A DNA stretch of 64,000 bases from Phycomyces blakesleeanus NRRL 1555(-) (lineage: Eukaryota; Mucoromycota; Mucoromycetes; Mucorales; Phycomycetaceae), in the NCBI RefSeq assembly GCF_001638985.1, contig NW_017265188.1, positions 310,001-374,000 of the forward strand, read 5' to 3'. Shown piece after piece: positions 22,388-34,481 of this stretch (position 1 is the first letter of the stretch; each line of letters opens with the position of its first letter). A model generated the notes under the pieces. The model was not told where the DNA came from. It did not search any database and worked only from the letters and a program-made list of their open reading frames with translations. Both the position numbers and the translations under genes were made by a program.

Positions 22388-25300
22388 CTATTTCAACTTT
22401 AACGAATCCCAGTGAATTGATCTTCGTTGCTTTTTTGGAGGAGAGTAAGCTGACAAGATTGGAGCTACAGATGGCCTGTTGATTGTATTTAATATATCAT
22501 CTACCAATATAGTTTGTAGTAGCTACTACATACCTTCCGTGAGCACACTGGAAAGGATAATTACAATCGGACAGGGATTTAATGATCGATTGACACTGCT
22601 CTAGGCTCAGAATATCATTAAACATTATGGCGCCTATTCATCAAATAATAATTAACGCCAGATTCATGCGATTTTCGTTATTTCTTACCACGACATGCCT
22701 TTGATTTAAAAATTTCAATCATACCCCGTGGACAAGTTCGTTTATCGTTCACATCATCTCCTTTATAATCTTGAAGCCAAACCAAATAATCATTTATAAG
22801 CTGAGTAAGGGTGTTCGGAAATGTACAGCATCGATCAGCAATCAATCTTGGTAATCTATAAACATATAAACAAGGCTCGGATGGATTTGTGTGATTAAAG
22901 TGTGAAGAAGTTTCTGGTGTGGCGAAATATTTGGAGCCTCTAAGCAATAGATTCTCTGTCAAAGGAGGGATATCCAGATAGATTCCCCATCGTTCAAGAA
23001 ACGCGCGATACTGGATTATAAGTTTGGATAGAGAGGGATGGATGTCAACCTTTATAGGCGGATTGAGGTCTATTGTTTCTAGAGGTCCTTCAATTTCTGT
23101 CAGCATTCGTTCCAATTTGATACGCTCGTCTGCTGCATGTTGATCAACAAAAAGGAGCGACAAGGCAGGTTTCTTGATACCAAGTAGGATGTATTTACAA
23201 TCAACTTGACCTATCACTGTTGCCTTTTGTAAATCTTCTTTGGAAATCTTGTGTGGCACATGGTTTATGCTTTCTATCCACTCTGTAGTAAAACTGGATT
23301 TTTTTGTAGATTCTTCTAGGGTCTGTGGAGGTTGGATACGTAAATATGTTCTGTTAATCGAATTTTGGTTGAATTTTGTTTCGTCTAAAAGGTTTAAAGA
23401 AGATGGAAGGATGTCATAACTAATTAAGAAAAGTATTAGTAAAATAACCCTGTTAGTGAATGCAACCTACGATCTTCCGGTTCTTTTATCAATGTAATAT
23501 ACTGTTCCTGAGCCTGGGTCCTTCCAGGTCACAAACCCTGATGAATCCGCTAAGGCTGGACTCAAGTTTGGCCTTGGCTTTGGAGGTGTTTTTCTTGTAG
23601 ATATCAAATGGGGTGAATGTCGTTGATAGACACTGTTTCTTTCCCACGGGAATTGTTTGTTCTTTATTTTCTGTGAGCCAGATCCTTTTGGGTTGAGAGT
23701 ATTGAACATATCATGTGACTTGATAAATGCGTAGACAAACTCTCTTAAAAGCTGCTGTGCACGACCATGCGGCTAATTTGACGTTAATGAGATTAAGTTC
23801 TAGGTCAAATACTGGATCTTGATTTGCTATTCCTTTTTCTCTTGTACCTCCTGCTCATTTAAGGTGTTACTATACAGATTGATGTCATGGGCCAAGGAGG
23901 GGTGGTCGATCTGGATGAGAAATATAGGATATTTTTGGCCTGTACGTGCTACATGAATTCAATTGAGAATATAGTGTAGCCGTATTAAATCTGTTATCAA
24001 ATCTGTAGCAGAAAAAAAAAATACTTCCTTTGATTATTACCTCTTCTATTGGTGTAGAGACTATCTGGCTTAACTGATTTCTGGTATCAGATAAAGTCAG
24101 CTGATAAGAACTTGTATATATATCAAAATAATATCTCACATAATCCCAATTGTACTTCAGCAATATATCTTCAACCGTCTTGTAGAGATCGTTGTGTGGA
24201 ACCCAGTGTCGATTTATATCTGCCAAAAATATGTTCAATACCCTGAGAGACTTGATAAAGACGTACATATATTCTGGTGACTCTACGATTTTTTTTTATC
24301 AAAAACAAATAGAAAATGTTAGAGCTGCTATCAATATTAAGATTACTGATACCTTGTTTGGGAATCCCCTCGTTGAGATATATCCATGTAACCGAAAATC
24401 GTCTTTGTGAACCTCAAAAGGTTCAAGAATCTGCGAAAGGTTTAGCACTTTACTGTCATCTCCGAAATTCTATCTATTCATCCACCAGTTGGTGTAATCT
24501 AGTACTATTTTCCACCGTGAAAATGGAAAAGGAAAATTACCTGAGCTAATGCGTGTCCAAATAGCTGCCTAAATACTCCAATACTTGAAGAACACTTTGA
24601 GTTACGATTAGTGTTCTTACACGAACATTCAATATAAATATAAATATAGACCGAAAAAATACCTTTTTTGTCCTCATAATTTCAGTGTCCCTAGCCATAT
24701 TGAATACACTAAAACTAACGGCTGGGAAAACAAGACTAATGATCGATATTGCTCGTTTGATTTGTTCAAGTCGATATTCAGTTGAATACTGACTCTCTGT
24801 CAATTGCTGCTTTTGGCGTACAGGGTGCTATGAAGACATCATTGGAATAGATATACTCACGACCCCCGCGAGTTTCAGCTTACCTTGTAAAAAAGATTAC
24901 GTACTACCACCTTAGTTCCCTGCTGACGATATTGACGATTTGCTAAAGAATGTTCGACTAGTACACCATCCTAGAGAAGACACAATAATCTTCACACAGA
25001 TTAATATTAAGGTGCCGCATTTCAGGACGCACAAACTTGGCTATATTAAGAACTATGCTATCTTTCCCCACTATTTTATTTAGATGGGACTTGCCTTCCA
25101 AATGGTCATATATGTTTTGTGGCAATCGTGTTTGGAAGTAATCTGTAGTATTGATGCCTCCGCCAAGGCCGCCAAAGCTGCTTAAAGTAAATATAACAGA
25201 ATTAAAGATAAATTGATCATTACAAACCTTCGCCGCGGAATCCAAATGTCTTTATATTGTTCAAATCAGAAATAGAATGGCATTTGGAAGTACCTACAAT

Positions 25301-25786
25301 AGTCGGGGGGGTACCAGTAATCTATGAAAAACCCCATAGAGGTATACACTTTTTCTGAGAGCGAAACCTTACTGTGTCGCTTAGCAACCTGTGTCATTGA
25401 TTCTGGGTGGATACCGATACCATTATCAGTGACTTGAACAGTAAAGTTTTCTATATCCACCCTAACTTCGATCGCAGTAGCATCAGCGTCCAGTGCTGTT
25501 ACATACAGATATGCGCAAATATTTAGTATTAAAATAATATATTATTTCCAGGCGTATAATATTGAAGCAGAAGACTTTAAATAGTTGGTACCATTATAGA
25601 TCAACTCAATGAGACATTGTTTTAAAGAAGTAATCACAATCGATCTACAATATTTTTTTTTAGAAAAAGAAAAAAAAACAATTTTATAATTCGTTTTCTA
25701 TCTTCTTGTTCATTTTATATATAGACATACGAGCGTAGCCGGCTAATAACGCTATCATCGAGTAATGTCACACTTGTAATCTCCAT
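22388..25786 (-). CDS. MLH3: DNA mismatch-repair/meiotic endonuclease subunit MLH3
   Basis: Exons with agreeing phases: 25786-25731, 25644-25592, 25495-25373, 25293-25228, 25180-25095, 24970-24884, 24827-24663, 24594-24541, 24430-24353; then after an unresolved stretch 23939-23848, 23754-23471, 23419-22689, 22633-22534, 22475-22388. The N-terminal GHKL ATPase has [23 protein letters not shown] and GFRGEALA motifs. [12 protein letters not shown] is the linker motif of MLH3. The C-terminus holds the metal-dependent nickase motif [12 protein letters not shown] (DQHA-x2-E-x4-E), plus ACRGAI and QCAHGRPS. MLH3 pairs with MLH1 to nick DNA at crossovers and in repair. Oddities: the intron after 25095 starts with GC (AAG|GCAAGT), and between 24352 and 23940 the conserved SHQ/YMYVFI and INRH..LYKTVED pieces lie in inconsistent frames. 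An unusual intron or a frameshift is therefore present. Confidence 0.88.
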
Positions 25787-26463
25787 TCTCTTGTTGCTAA
25801 AAGACCTCGGAGTAGATACAGTAGTTGGTGATAAGAACCCTTTTTGAATACCAGTCACGTGCCTTCTGTGATAGGACTTGAAATATGCATTGATACAATG
25901 CTGAGTGGGGGATTTTTTTTTTGCTTTTGGTAAATGCCCAGGAAATTTTGATATTTCAAGCAGCAGGTCTGTTTTATTAATTCACAAGAAGATGTATAGA
26001 TAATATTTGTGGGGTGATTCTTGTAGAATATGGTCAGCACTGACCAACTCTTTATGATTCCCGCTCGACGACTTTGCAGGAAATCAATCATGTTGTGCGC
26101 TACAATCTCAGAAAGAGAAGGTAAGCATCTAGAAAATGACACAAGCTTAAACAGGAAAAATGAATTATATCTTCGATAATTATTAAGGTACAAAATACAA
26201 TTAGCATGGACTTAGTCCAAACTAAACTAAAGCTACCTCAGGTAGATTTCTCACGGTGCACACATATCTAATTCACATCGAAACCTAATAGGCGGGATAC
26301 ACATTGAAGAGGAGATGGTTTATCTTGTAAAGTCTTGATTGCTATATTTCAAGATGCGATTCTAGCTAACTACTATAAAAGAGGTTGACCATTTTCATCT
26401 TCCTTTACCACACAATCATTCACATATCCCCTTCTATTTAAAAACAAAAAGGATACATTTAAA
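25787..26463. promoter_or_regulatory. Shared upstream region of MLH3 (minus) and the amino-acid transporter (plus)
   Basis: The two genes diverge from this 677-bp spacer. A TATA box candidate lies on the transporter side. No other gene seen. Confidence 0.5.
26374..26381 (+). promoter_or_regulatory. TATA box candidate
   Basis: TATAAAAG 83 bp upstream of the transporter ATG, followed by a pyrimidine- and A-rich leader. Confidence 0.55.
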
Positions 26464-27968
26464 ATGGCCCTCGATTCAAAACAAAAGAGTAGTTCAAGTA
26501 TAAGTTCTGAAACCGTACCTTATAAATTTGGTGCCACGATTGAACACCATGAAGACTACTCTCCTTCGGATTGTGAAAAGAATGATCCAGGACAGCTTGA
26601 GCATGCGCCAGAAGGAACCGCCTCTCTAGGAAAAACAATTTTTATGGTGTTGAAAGCTTTTGTTGGTACCGGAGTTGTGTTCTTGCCAGGGTCGTAAGTA
26701 TTTGGACATCAAATATATGTATATTATTATTACATTTACTAATGTGTACACAATTATATCTATAGATTTGTATCTGGTGGACTTATCTTTTCAATTTGTC
26801 TCTTAATATTCATTTCAATTGTCTGTACCATCTCTATCCATCTCCTCGTAACCACCCGAAGTAAAATAGGAGGTACCTATGGTGGTATCGGAGAGTCCCT
26901 CTATGGTCGCTGGATGCGATACGCCATTGCGTTCTTTGTTGCTTTGACACAAATGGGATTTGTGGCGTCTTATATGATCTTTATTTCTACAAATATTGGT
27001 ATTGCCATTGATACATTGACCGAATGCCATGCTGCATTTGACAGTAAATACATTATCTGGATGGCTATTCTGGTTATTATCCCCATGACATGGATTCGTA
27101 AAATTGGCCGCCTTTCTTGGATTGTCATTATTGCCGATACATGCATTCTATTTTGTCTTATTGTTGTTCTTTACTACTGCTCTGACAAGATTGCCAGAGA
27201 AGGCGCCGGTCCAAACATTATCATGATGAATAGTAATGACTTTGCACTCATGATTGGTACTGCAGTCTTTGCTTTTGAAGGAATTGCAATGGGTATGTTT
27301 TATTTCAAGTAAATTGATAATAGCTAATACTAACAATAACTTTCATATACACTTTTATATATATAGTTGTTCCAATTGTTGAAGGCATGAAGAAACCCGA
27401 GAAATTCCCTTTGGCTGTTAATATTGGCATGGGAATTATTACTGTTGTATTTATCATTATTGGTACAATTGGCTACGTTGCCTTTGGAGATCAAACCAAA
27501 GCAAGTGTCATTTTCAACCTTCCGCAAACAGCCCTTTCCTCTACCACCCAGATTGTCTACTCTTGCGGCATGCTGTTTAGTTCTCCATTTATGCTGTACC
27601 CCGTCATCGTCTCGCTCGAGAAATCCCTCTTCCGCGATCGTAGTGGCAAGCTCCACTTCAAATGGAAGTGGCTCAAGAACCTCACACGCTCTATGGTTGC
27701 TCTTGTCTGTGCCGCAGTCAGTTTTGGAGTCGGCGCTGATAGCCTTGACAAGTTTGTGTCTTTGGTCGGTTCGGTTGCATGCATGCCACTTTGTTTCATC
27801 TTCCCTGCCATGTTCCACTACAAGGTCACGAATGGCACCTGGAAAAAGGGAGGAGATATCCTCTTGGGAGTTTTTGGAGCTGCAGTGATGGTGTACACAA
27901 TGTATGTCAATATTAACTCCTGGGTCCATCCTTCCCCAAAAGCCCCAGCAGCTGTGTGTGGAGCCTAG
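26464..27968 (+). CDS. Vacuolar amino-acid transporter, AAAP family (AVT3/AVT4-like)
   Basis: Exons 26464-26693, 26766-27292 and 27367-27968 give 452 residues. An acidic, Ser-rich cytosolic head of about 60 residues precedes GKTIFMVLKAFVGTGVVFLP, the family signature in the first membrane helix. About ten further hydrophobic spans follow (for example CLLIFISIVCTISIHLL and TVVFIIIGTIGYVAFG). The motif AVFAFEGIAMVVPIVEGMKKP in the middle is characteristic of SLC36/AVT3-type proteins. These export neutral amino acids from the vacuole to the cytosol with protons; localisation is inferred from the family. Start chosen at the first ATG after the TATA candidate, in an AAAATGG context. Confidence 0.88.
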
Positions 27969-30853
27969 ATTGGTTTCTTTGTAGTACTCGTTGATCGATA
28001 TTACTTTTTGTAAATATATTTATCCTTACACTTATATCTATTTTAAAACAAATAAATAATAATCATAATACTCATAAGCATAATAATTACCACTGGTTTT
28101 ACATAGTGAATAGTAATAATCTACTTTCTTTCTTCTTAATAAAAATATTATACAGCTTGTTTTTGCTATTTGTTGTTTGCTCTATTTATCAATTATTATA
28201 GACGTTTATAAGAGTGTTATTCACGTTGATTTGAAACAAATTGATTTATAGACAAATAAATCGAGCAACTAGGAATACTCGATCAGATTTGAAACCAGTA
28301 TATTTCGTCAATTATTTTCTGTTTTTGTAGTACTTTACTTGAATATACCATAGCACTTACTAATCTAACTTTTTTCGATATTAGGGTTCAAATAATGAAT
28401 CTCTTGCTTTCTCAAACTAATATTATGTTGCATTTGCTTATAAATAAAGTATTCTCCGCACAAGTTAAAATTCTTTAAATACAACATTATAATCTATAAT
28501 AATTTTCAAGTAATATATTTCTTAGTCTTTTCATTATTTTGAAAAAAAAAATTGGGAATTTTTCTTTGGCTCATTATGTAGCCTGTATTCTAAGGGAAGC
28601 ACTACACTAAATATTACATACTATCTTATCTAAACCTACTTCATATATCTTAGCATATCTGTTGAAGCGTTACTGTTGCTAATGTATCCATACTACTTAT
28701 GTCACCATATTTTGTGCTATCAATTGTTCTTCTTATTATTATACATAAAGATTATGAATAAGCAAACAAGCAAAAAATGGAAATCAGATATATTATTTGT
28801 TATATAAGCTATCAAACAGCTTTCCACCCTGTTTATCTCCTTGATACTAATTGGGGCTCATTAAAGATTAATGATTTATAATACAATCCATAGTAGAAAG
28901 TCAGAAAAGGTGGTATTTTCTACATGAGTAGCACGGCTAAAAGTAATATTAGATATATCTTCAGATAGCAAAACATGATGATAAGGTACGCTTAATAATA
29001 ATGATGTTACCAGAAAGCCAGTTTCTTTTTGTTTTGTTTTTTTTTAAAAAAAAACTACTGCTGTAATATAAACACATCTTATTGTTATTGCTAATTGTGT
29101 TTCTCGATCTGTCAAGTAAAAATATCTTAATATACTACTTGTCATTATTGTATGAATGTGATAAAGATTATAGTTTCTTGTTGAAAAAATTAGTAGATTA
29201 ATTAGTAATGTAAACACATTCATTCCCTCTCTGCCACAGCTTTGTTTCTTTTTGCTACTACTGCTATCAAGTATACGCAAGTACTATATAACAATAATGT
29301 ATTCTTCACTATTCTTTCCGACTATAAAGTATAAATAGCCTTACAAGAAACGTTAATGTAAGGCTTTACGTTAAGGAGAGAGAAAGCCCTATTTTTTTTT
29401 TATTTTTTTGCTATTACAAAAAAATAAGGAAAAAAGATAGGTAGATAAAGAGAGGTATAGTATTATTTATCGGTTATTATAGATAAAGACCAACCTTATT
29501 TGCAGTCCTCCTTTGATTTAAATAGATAATGCTTTCGTTATCTTTGCCAAGTAGATAGGGTTTGCACAGATTTGGTGTGCAACAATGCCATAAAAGATTA
29601 TGAGGAGTTTCCGCTACAGTGCAGCCGGCAGATTTTGTCAGTTTGAGAAAAGTAAATGTTGTTTCGCCAAAAAAAAAGCCACTTTTAAAATCTATTTATC
29701 GATTTATACTTGTAATTAGAGTAAAGGACAACTTGTACAGACTGGCTGTAGGAAATGGCAAGATTTAAATTGTCAGCCTGGCAACATTCTTCTAAGACAA
29801 TAGAGTCTTGGTATATAGGCATTAGGCTCACCTATTTAAGCAAATAAAATGTGTGGCTTTATAGGTTCAAATCTTATTTTAACCAATAACATTGGAGAAT
29901 AGTTTTCTATTGTTATAATGGGTTTCATGCGTATCTGGGGATCAGTACACTTATCAGGGAGTTATAAACACTCAAATTTATGTATCTTTCCAAGTTGAAA
30001 ATATCGGGGCTAAAGAGCCTCAGTATGTGTCCAAGTACTTTATGACTTTTAGCAATTTTGTATTTGATACCTTCTACACTATACTCATACCTTTATCTTG
30101 AATATTTATTCCTTTAATTGTCTAGATGATGTGAGCCTAATTATAATTTAAATGAAGTTTGGTTAGTAGTTGGCTCATCCCGAATATTGATGTCCATATC
30201 TATTGTCTCGAGAACCTATCTTTTTGAAGTGGTTTACTGTCCCTTGTTACCACTTCTCCATTAAAGATTATCATTTATATTAGCTAGTCAATCGGACATA
30301 AAAACTACACAACTTGAACTTTCATTCTCGTAATATTATCATAATTAGTTTCATTGCCTCTTAGAAGTACTCTACGTGTCAGTTGCCAGGTTTTCTTAAG
30401 ATCCTGGTGCATTTATTTCTTACAGTGTATATAAAAAGAGAAAAAAATTAGTGCTTAGTTAAAACTTCACTGTAAGTCACACTTTAACCCCTATAAAACT
30501 TCCAATAATCTCACTAAAATCATCTTTTTACTTCTTTTATAGTGCATATATAATACTCTGAAGAATATTCCCCTATTAACCAACTGAAATTATATCAGGC
30601 TTCTTATATGATTAATATATGTACGCGTATTTATTTTGTAACATAATCGTATTGACTTTACTAAACAATATCCAAACACACCCCAGTGTGAAATTTTATA
30701 TCATATGCTTTAAACAAAGGTCTGGAATATATACATATACGTTAAATACGGATGTTTTCAAATGCTATAATAATTTGACACGGTATACTACAAGATGTTT
30801 ATCTCTGATAAAGCTACCTATTAGGCACTTTTTAAATCATATTCCTCGGTTTA
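27969..30853. other. Long gene-free AT-rich stretch
   Basis: Convergent 3' ends of the transporter (plus) and PEX13 (minus) border 2.9 kb in which I find no domain-bearing frame, tRNA or clear repeat. T and A runs occur at 29031-29055 and 29390-29410. Confidence 0.5.
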
Positions 30854-32196
30854 TCAACGGCTCTTTCTTGAAAAATCATCAAACATATTTTGTTGATGTT
30901 CTATCTTTGATGGAGTAGCCACATAATTTCCAGGGAAAATACCAACAGAACCATCTTCCAGTTGCCCTTGCCACCATTGACTTGGAACTCCCGTAGCCGG
31001 ATCCACCTTTGAAAGTATGTACACCGTATCTCCACGTCGAAGATTCAATTCCATGGGGGTTTCCGCTACAAAATCGTGAAGTGCATGTGTGACTTCCTGA
31101 GGTTGATTAAAATGACCACCTCCTTGAGGACCAAATCCTCTAGCCTGCATAAGCATCTGTCTTTCCATCTCTCTTCGGTAGCTTGCACGTTGCATAAGCT
31201 TAAATACCATGTAAGGAAGGCCAAACACAACTGCCATAAATATAATAGCAGCCCGGCGACGATTAGTAGGCTTTGCATCCTCTGATTTTCCGGTAAGCTC
31301 TCCTTCTGCAGTTGATTCTGAGCTGGTGACCTGTAAATGTTCTCCTTCCCCAGGCGGTGCTACGGGCTCTTCTAGTTCCGGCGGGGGTGTTCGCCCGGTC
31401 AACTTGTAAAACATTCGCTTCAGCCATCGAATAAGAGCATATATACTAAAAAGTCGACCAAGGTACTGCCGAAGATGACCAAACTGTTCAGCAACACCGA
31501 CCATTGCCATAAAGCTAGAGTATGTTGCCATGTATGTTGAATCGAGCATCTGAGCAAACCCACCAAACGCACCAACAACTTGCTCTATAACATCAAATGT
31601 CGCTCGAGTTCCAGACTCCATGCGCTGTGTTAGACTAAAGTCTCCAGGTCCTCCAGGTCCTCCGGCACCATACATTCCTCCACTACCGTACCCAAATTGG
31701 CTGTATGGCGAGTAATTACTACCGTACGAACCAAGACGATTATAAGATGAGTATGAGTTCATTCCACCATAAGAAGAACCATACGAGCCATATCCGCTGC
31801 CATATCCGCTGCCATATCCACTTCCGTATCCACTTCCATATCCACTTCCGTATCCACTTCCGTATCCACTGCCTAGTCGGTTGTAAGAGCCGTATCCACC
31901 GCCTAATGTACTACCTACACCATATCCAGCTGTACTTCCAAGGCATATATAAATAAGAAAAAAAGTATTTCTAGATTAGATCTAATGAGCACAAGTGTTA
32001 TATATATATTAGGGGGTTACGAACCTCCCAAACCATTCGTTGTCCCTAATGTTGATGTTCGTAATGGTACATTTGGCACAGCTGAATCAGCGTTTGTTAT
32101 ATTAGAGGTTCCCGTAGTTACTGCTTGTGGTGATACTACTGCTGTTACAGGTACAGCGGCATTATTGACTTCCCAGGGTTTTGGAGGCGATGGCAT
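30854..32196 (-). CDS. PEX13: Peroxin 13, docking and translocation component of the peroxisomal membrane
   Basis: Exons 32196-32021 and 31934-30854 give 418 residues. The start MPSPPKPWE is typical. A long tract of G-S-G-Y and Y-G units (residues about 63-110) forms the YG domain, followed by TRATFDVIEQVVGAFGGFAQ, the conserved membrane-associated helix of PEX13. A second hydrophobic span (AAIIFMAVVFGLPYMVFKL) leads into the SH3 domain: ALHDFVAETPMELNLRRGD, then WWQGQLEDGSVGIFPGNYV. PEX13 docks PEX5 and PEX14, and its YG repeats are reported to build a selective meshwork in the import pore. The intron uses donor GTAACC and an AAG acceptor, fixed by reading frame. The promoter side faces the giant palindrome 435 bp away. 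Confidence 0.92.
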
Positions 32197-32631
32197 TTCG
32201 ATGAACTTTTATTAAACCATTTTTTCTTGTTCTTCTTTTTCCTTTCCCCACAAAGATCTTTCACCTATCACGTGAAATTAGATATTTGTCTCCGGTGCGT
32301 TTTTGATGTGTAAGGATTTCTGTAGAACCGTTTGATTGATTTATCCGGTCGGGATCAAGAGAAGCAAAACTCAAAATATACAATTACACCTTGACGATTC
32401 CCCATGCTTATAATACCAAATTATGGGGAGTCGACCTCAACTGGTGTATAGGCTAACACACTGCCTATATTCACAAGTTTCTTTAAATTTTATAATTGGG
32501 GCAGTATACTGGATATATTTCTTACCTAAGAACTCCAGTTACGGTGGTTTTAAAGTTAAATCAAACCCCCATTTCTTGCTCCAATTCTGTATAACCGGGT
32601 GATATTGTCTCATAAGAAAATATACTCATAA
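32197..32631. promoter_or_regulatory. PEX13 upstream region, now bordered by the palindrome
   Basis: AT-rich DNA between the PEX13 start codon and the outer end of the palindrome. Together with the 100 bp between the palindrome and CENP-W it looks like one former divergent promoter split by an insertion. Confidence 0.45.
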
Positions 32632-32633
32632 TA

Positions 32634-33127
32634 GGGGGTTTCACCAGCTTTGGATGCTTGACTGTTGGATGTAGCGGTAGTTTAATTCGAAAATGATTGG
32701 CTATGACGAATCTTCAAGAAATGAAAACTGAGCATCCAGGCATCCAAAAAAAAATAGTTCGATAGTCTAATGTAATGACTTGGCCAAAATTTACAAGATT
32801 CTGTACTTTATGTACGATTGATGGCAAGGTTCATAGAAAAGCAATGTCAAAAATAAAACATAATTAATCTATGTAAGAGTGGCTATCTTAATACAAAGTT
32901 ATAGAAGTCTAACTTACTTGTAGGGAATTTGAGCATGGGCAATATATTTATGAGTATTCTAATCAAGTGTATTATAAATATGAATTCTGACGTATATGAG
33001 AGAAACCGTATCAACCAAGAGACATTAATGGTATTCAATAGTTGTTTTTTGACATTGGTTATTGTTGGATAGTGCTTAAACTAACAATACATCTAACAGT
33101 CAAGCACCCAGAGCTAGTGAAACCCCC
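32634..33127. mobile_element. 494-bp terminal-inverted-repeat element, left palindrome end
   Basis: Begins GGGGGTTTCACCAGCTTTGG and ends in the inverted version (GGGGGTTTCACTAGCTCTGG read from the other strand). The repeat extends about 50 bp with several mismatches (shared core TGCTTGACTGTT). TA lies directly outside each end (32632-32633 and 33128-33129), matching Tc1/mariner-type TA duplication. There is no coding capacity, so it is MITE-like. Confidence 0.8.
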
Positions 33128-34080
33128 TATAAGGAAAAGCTCTTTGAATTGAAAATCTAATATATTATGAGAAAAGGATAGTTTTACAATCTGGGTCTAC
33201 TTCACCTTATTTCTGAATCATTATTCTTTACATTTGAAAAGGTGATACGGACAGTATTGGTTTATATGATGAAGTGGTCCAAACGGTTAAAAGAAAGAAA
33301 AGAATAGATATCGATCTCCTTTATCATATCCTTGACTCAAATATTTGCATTTGGCAGCTTGTTCTCTCAAGAAAGATAAAAAGAAAACAAAAGTGCTGTG
33401 TAAGGATGGTCTTTATCGCTTTCATCTTTCGATGTTTATATGGCTATTTCGATAGTTAATAAAGAAAAATAAGATAATCAGTAAGATATTGTTAAGCTAT
33501 TACAAAGATGTTGGGATAGAATATGCTTCTTTGGATAATTAATAATGAATAAGAGAGAGAAGTAGAAATAGCTAAATATTTCTGTGGTTGATTATTACAA
33601 TTCTTGTGTCTTTTAATTGATTTCTTCGCCAGCTATAAGAATTATATTCTTTTTGCGGTTACGACTTGAGCAATTTTTTTTACATAATTGATACAAAGAA
33701 AGGTTTAGGAAGATAGGATATGTCTGGGTCATATGGAAGTTCAAAGACACGCGCAATTAACTAATGAACTAATGAAGAATCTTCTATTTATGCAAGCTCT
33801 CAATGAAGATAAAGATAGCGAATATATCTACTAAGAAGATAATGCTCCCTGTCACAAGTTTAATATTGGATAAGAGTGGAAGAAATGACATAATTTTATA
33901 GTAATAGTAAGGCTGCCAAGTAGTTTAGATTTTAGCTCTATGGAGATCTCATAAGAATATTCCACCAGAAGAGTGAAAAAGAAAAAAGAGGTTAATCTTC
34001 AAATACTTTTAAGGAGGTGGCGGTTATTACCTATATGGAATAAAACAATACTCGGACTGGTGTTTATAATATTAAGTGCA

Positions 34081-34153
34081 TGTTAATGCCTAATTGCTTG
34101 TCAATGCCTAATTGCGTGGCAATGCCTAATTGAATGTCAATGCTTAATTGCAT
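34081..34153. repeat. Four tandem 17-bp units, left arm
   Basis: Units follow the pattern CAATGCCTAATTGC plus three variable bases, with small differences between copies. Mirrored at 42769-42841 in the right arm. Confidence 0.85.
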
Positions 34154-34481
34154 ACATGAGATGAGAAAGGTTAATGAAAGGTCATAAAACTATTGATTTT
34201 TTTTAAAAAAAAACTATACCTTTGTATTTATATGTTTTCAGGCATGAGTTGTCAAGTGAAAGAAGATCGGCTAAACCAAGAATGCTAAAGAAGTTGTAGT
34301 ATTGATTTATTAGAACTTAATAAGTATGATGCCCATTGTTGATACGTGTCTATACATATACATACCTTGCTTGTAAAAGAAAATTCGACCTGATTTTAAT
34401 ACTGAATATTGTATTAAAATATTCATTTATATACTTTTAAAGTATATCCGATAAATCCCAAAAGTAAAAATAAAGATTTTT

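Noticed and set aside
29840..29890. Possible tRNA around a GGTTCAAATC motif
   Set aside because: No acceptor or anticodon stem could be paired around it.
31705..31956. His/Ile-rich plus-strand frame
   Set aside because: Complement of the PEX13 YG repeat.
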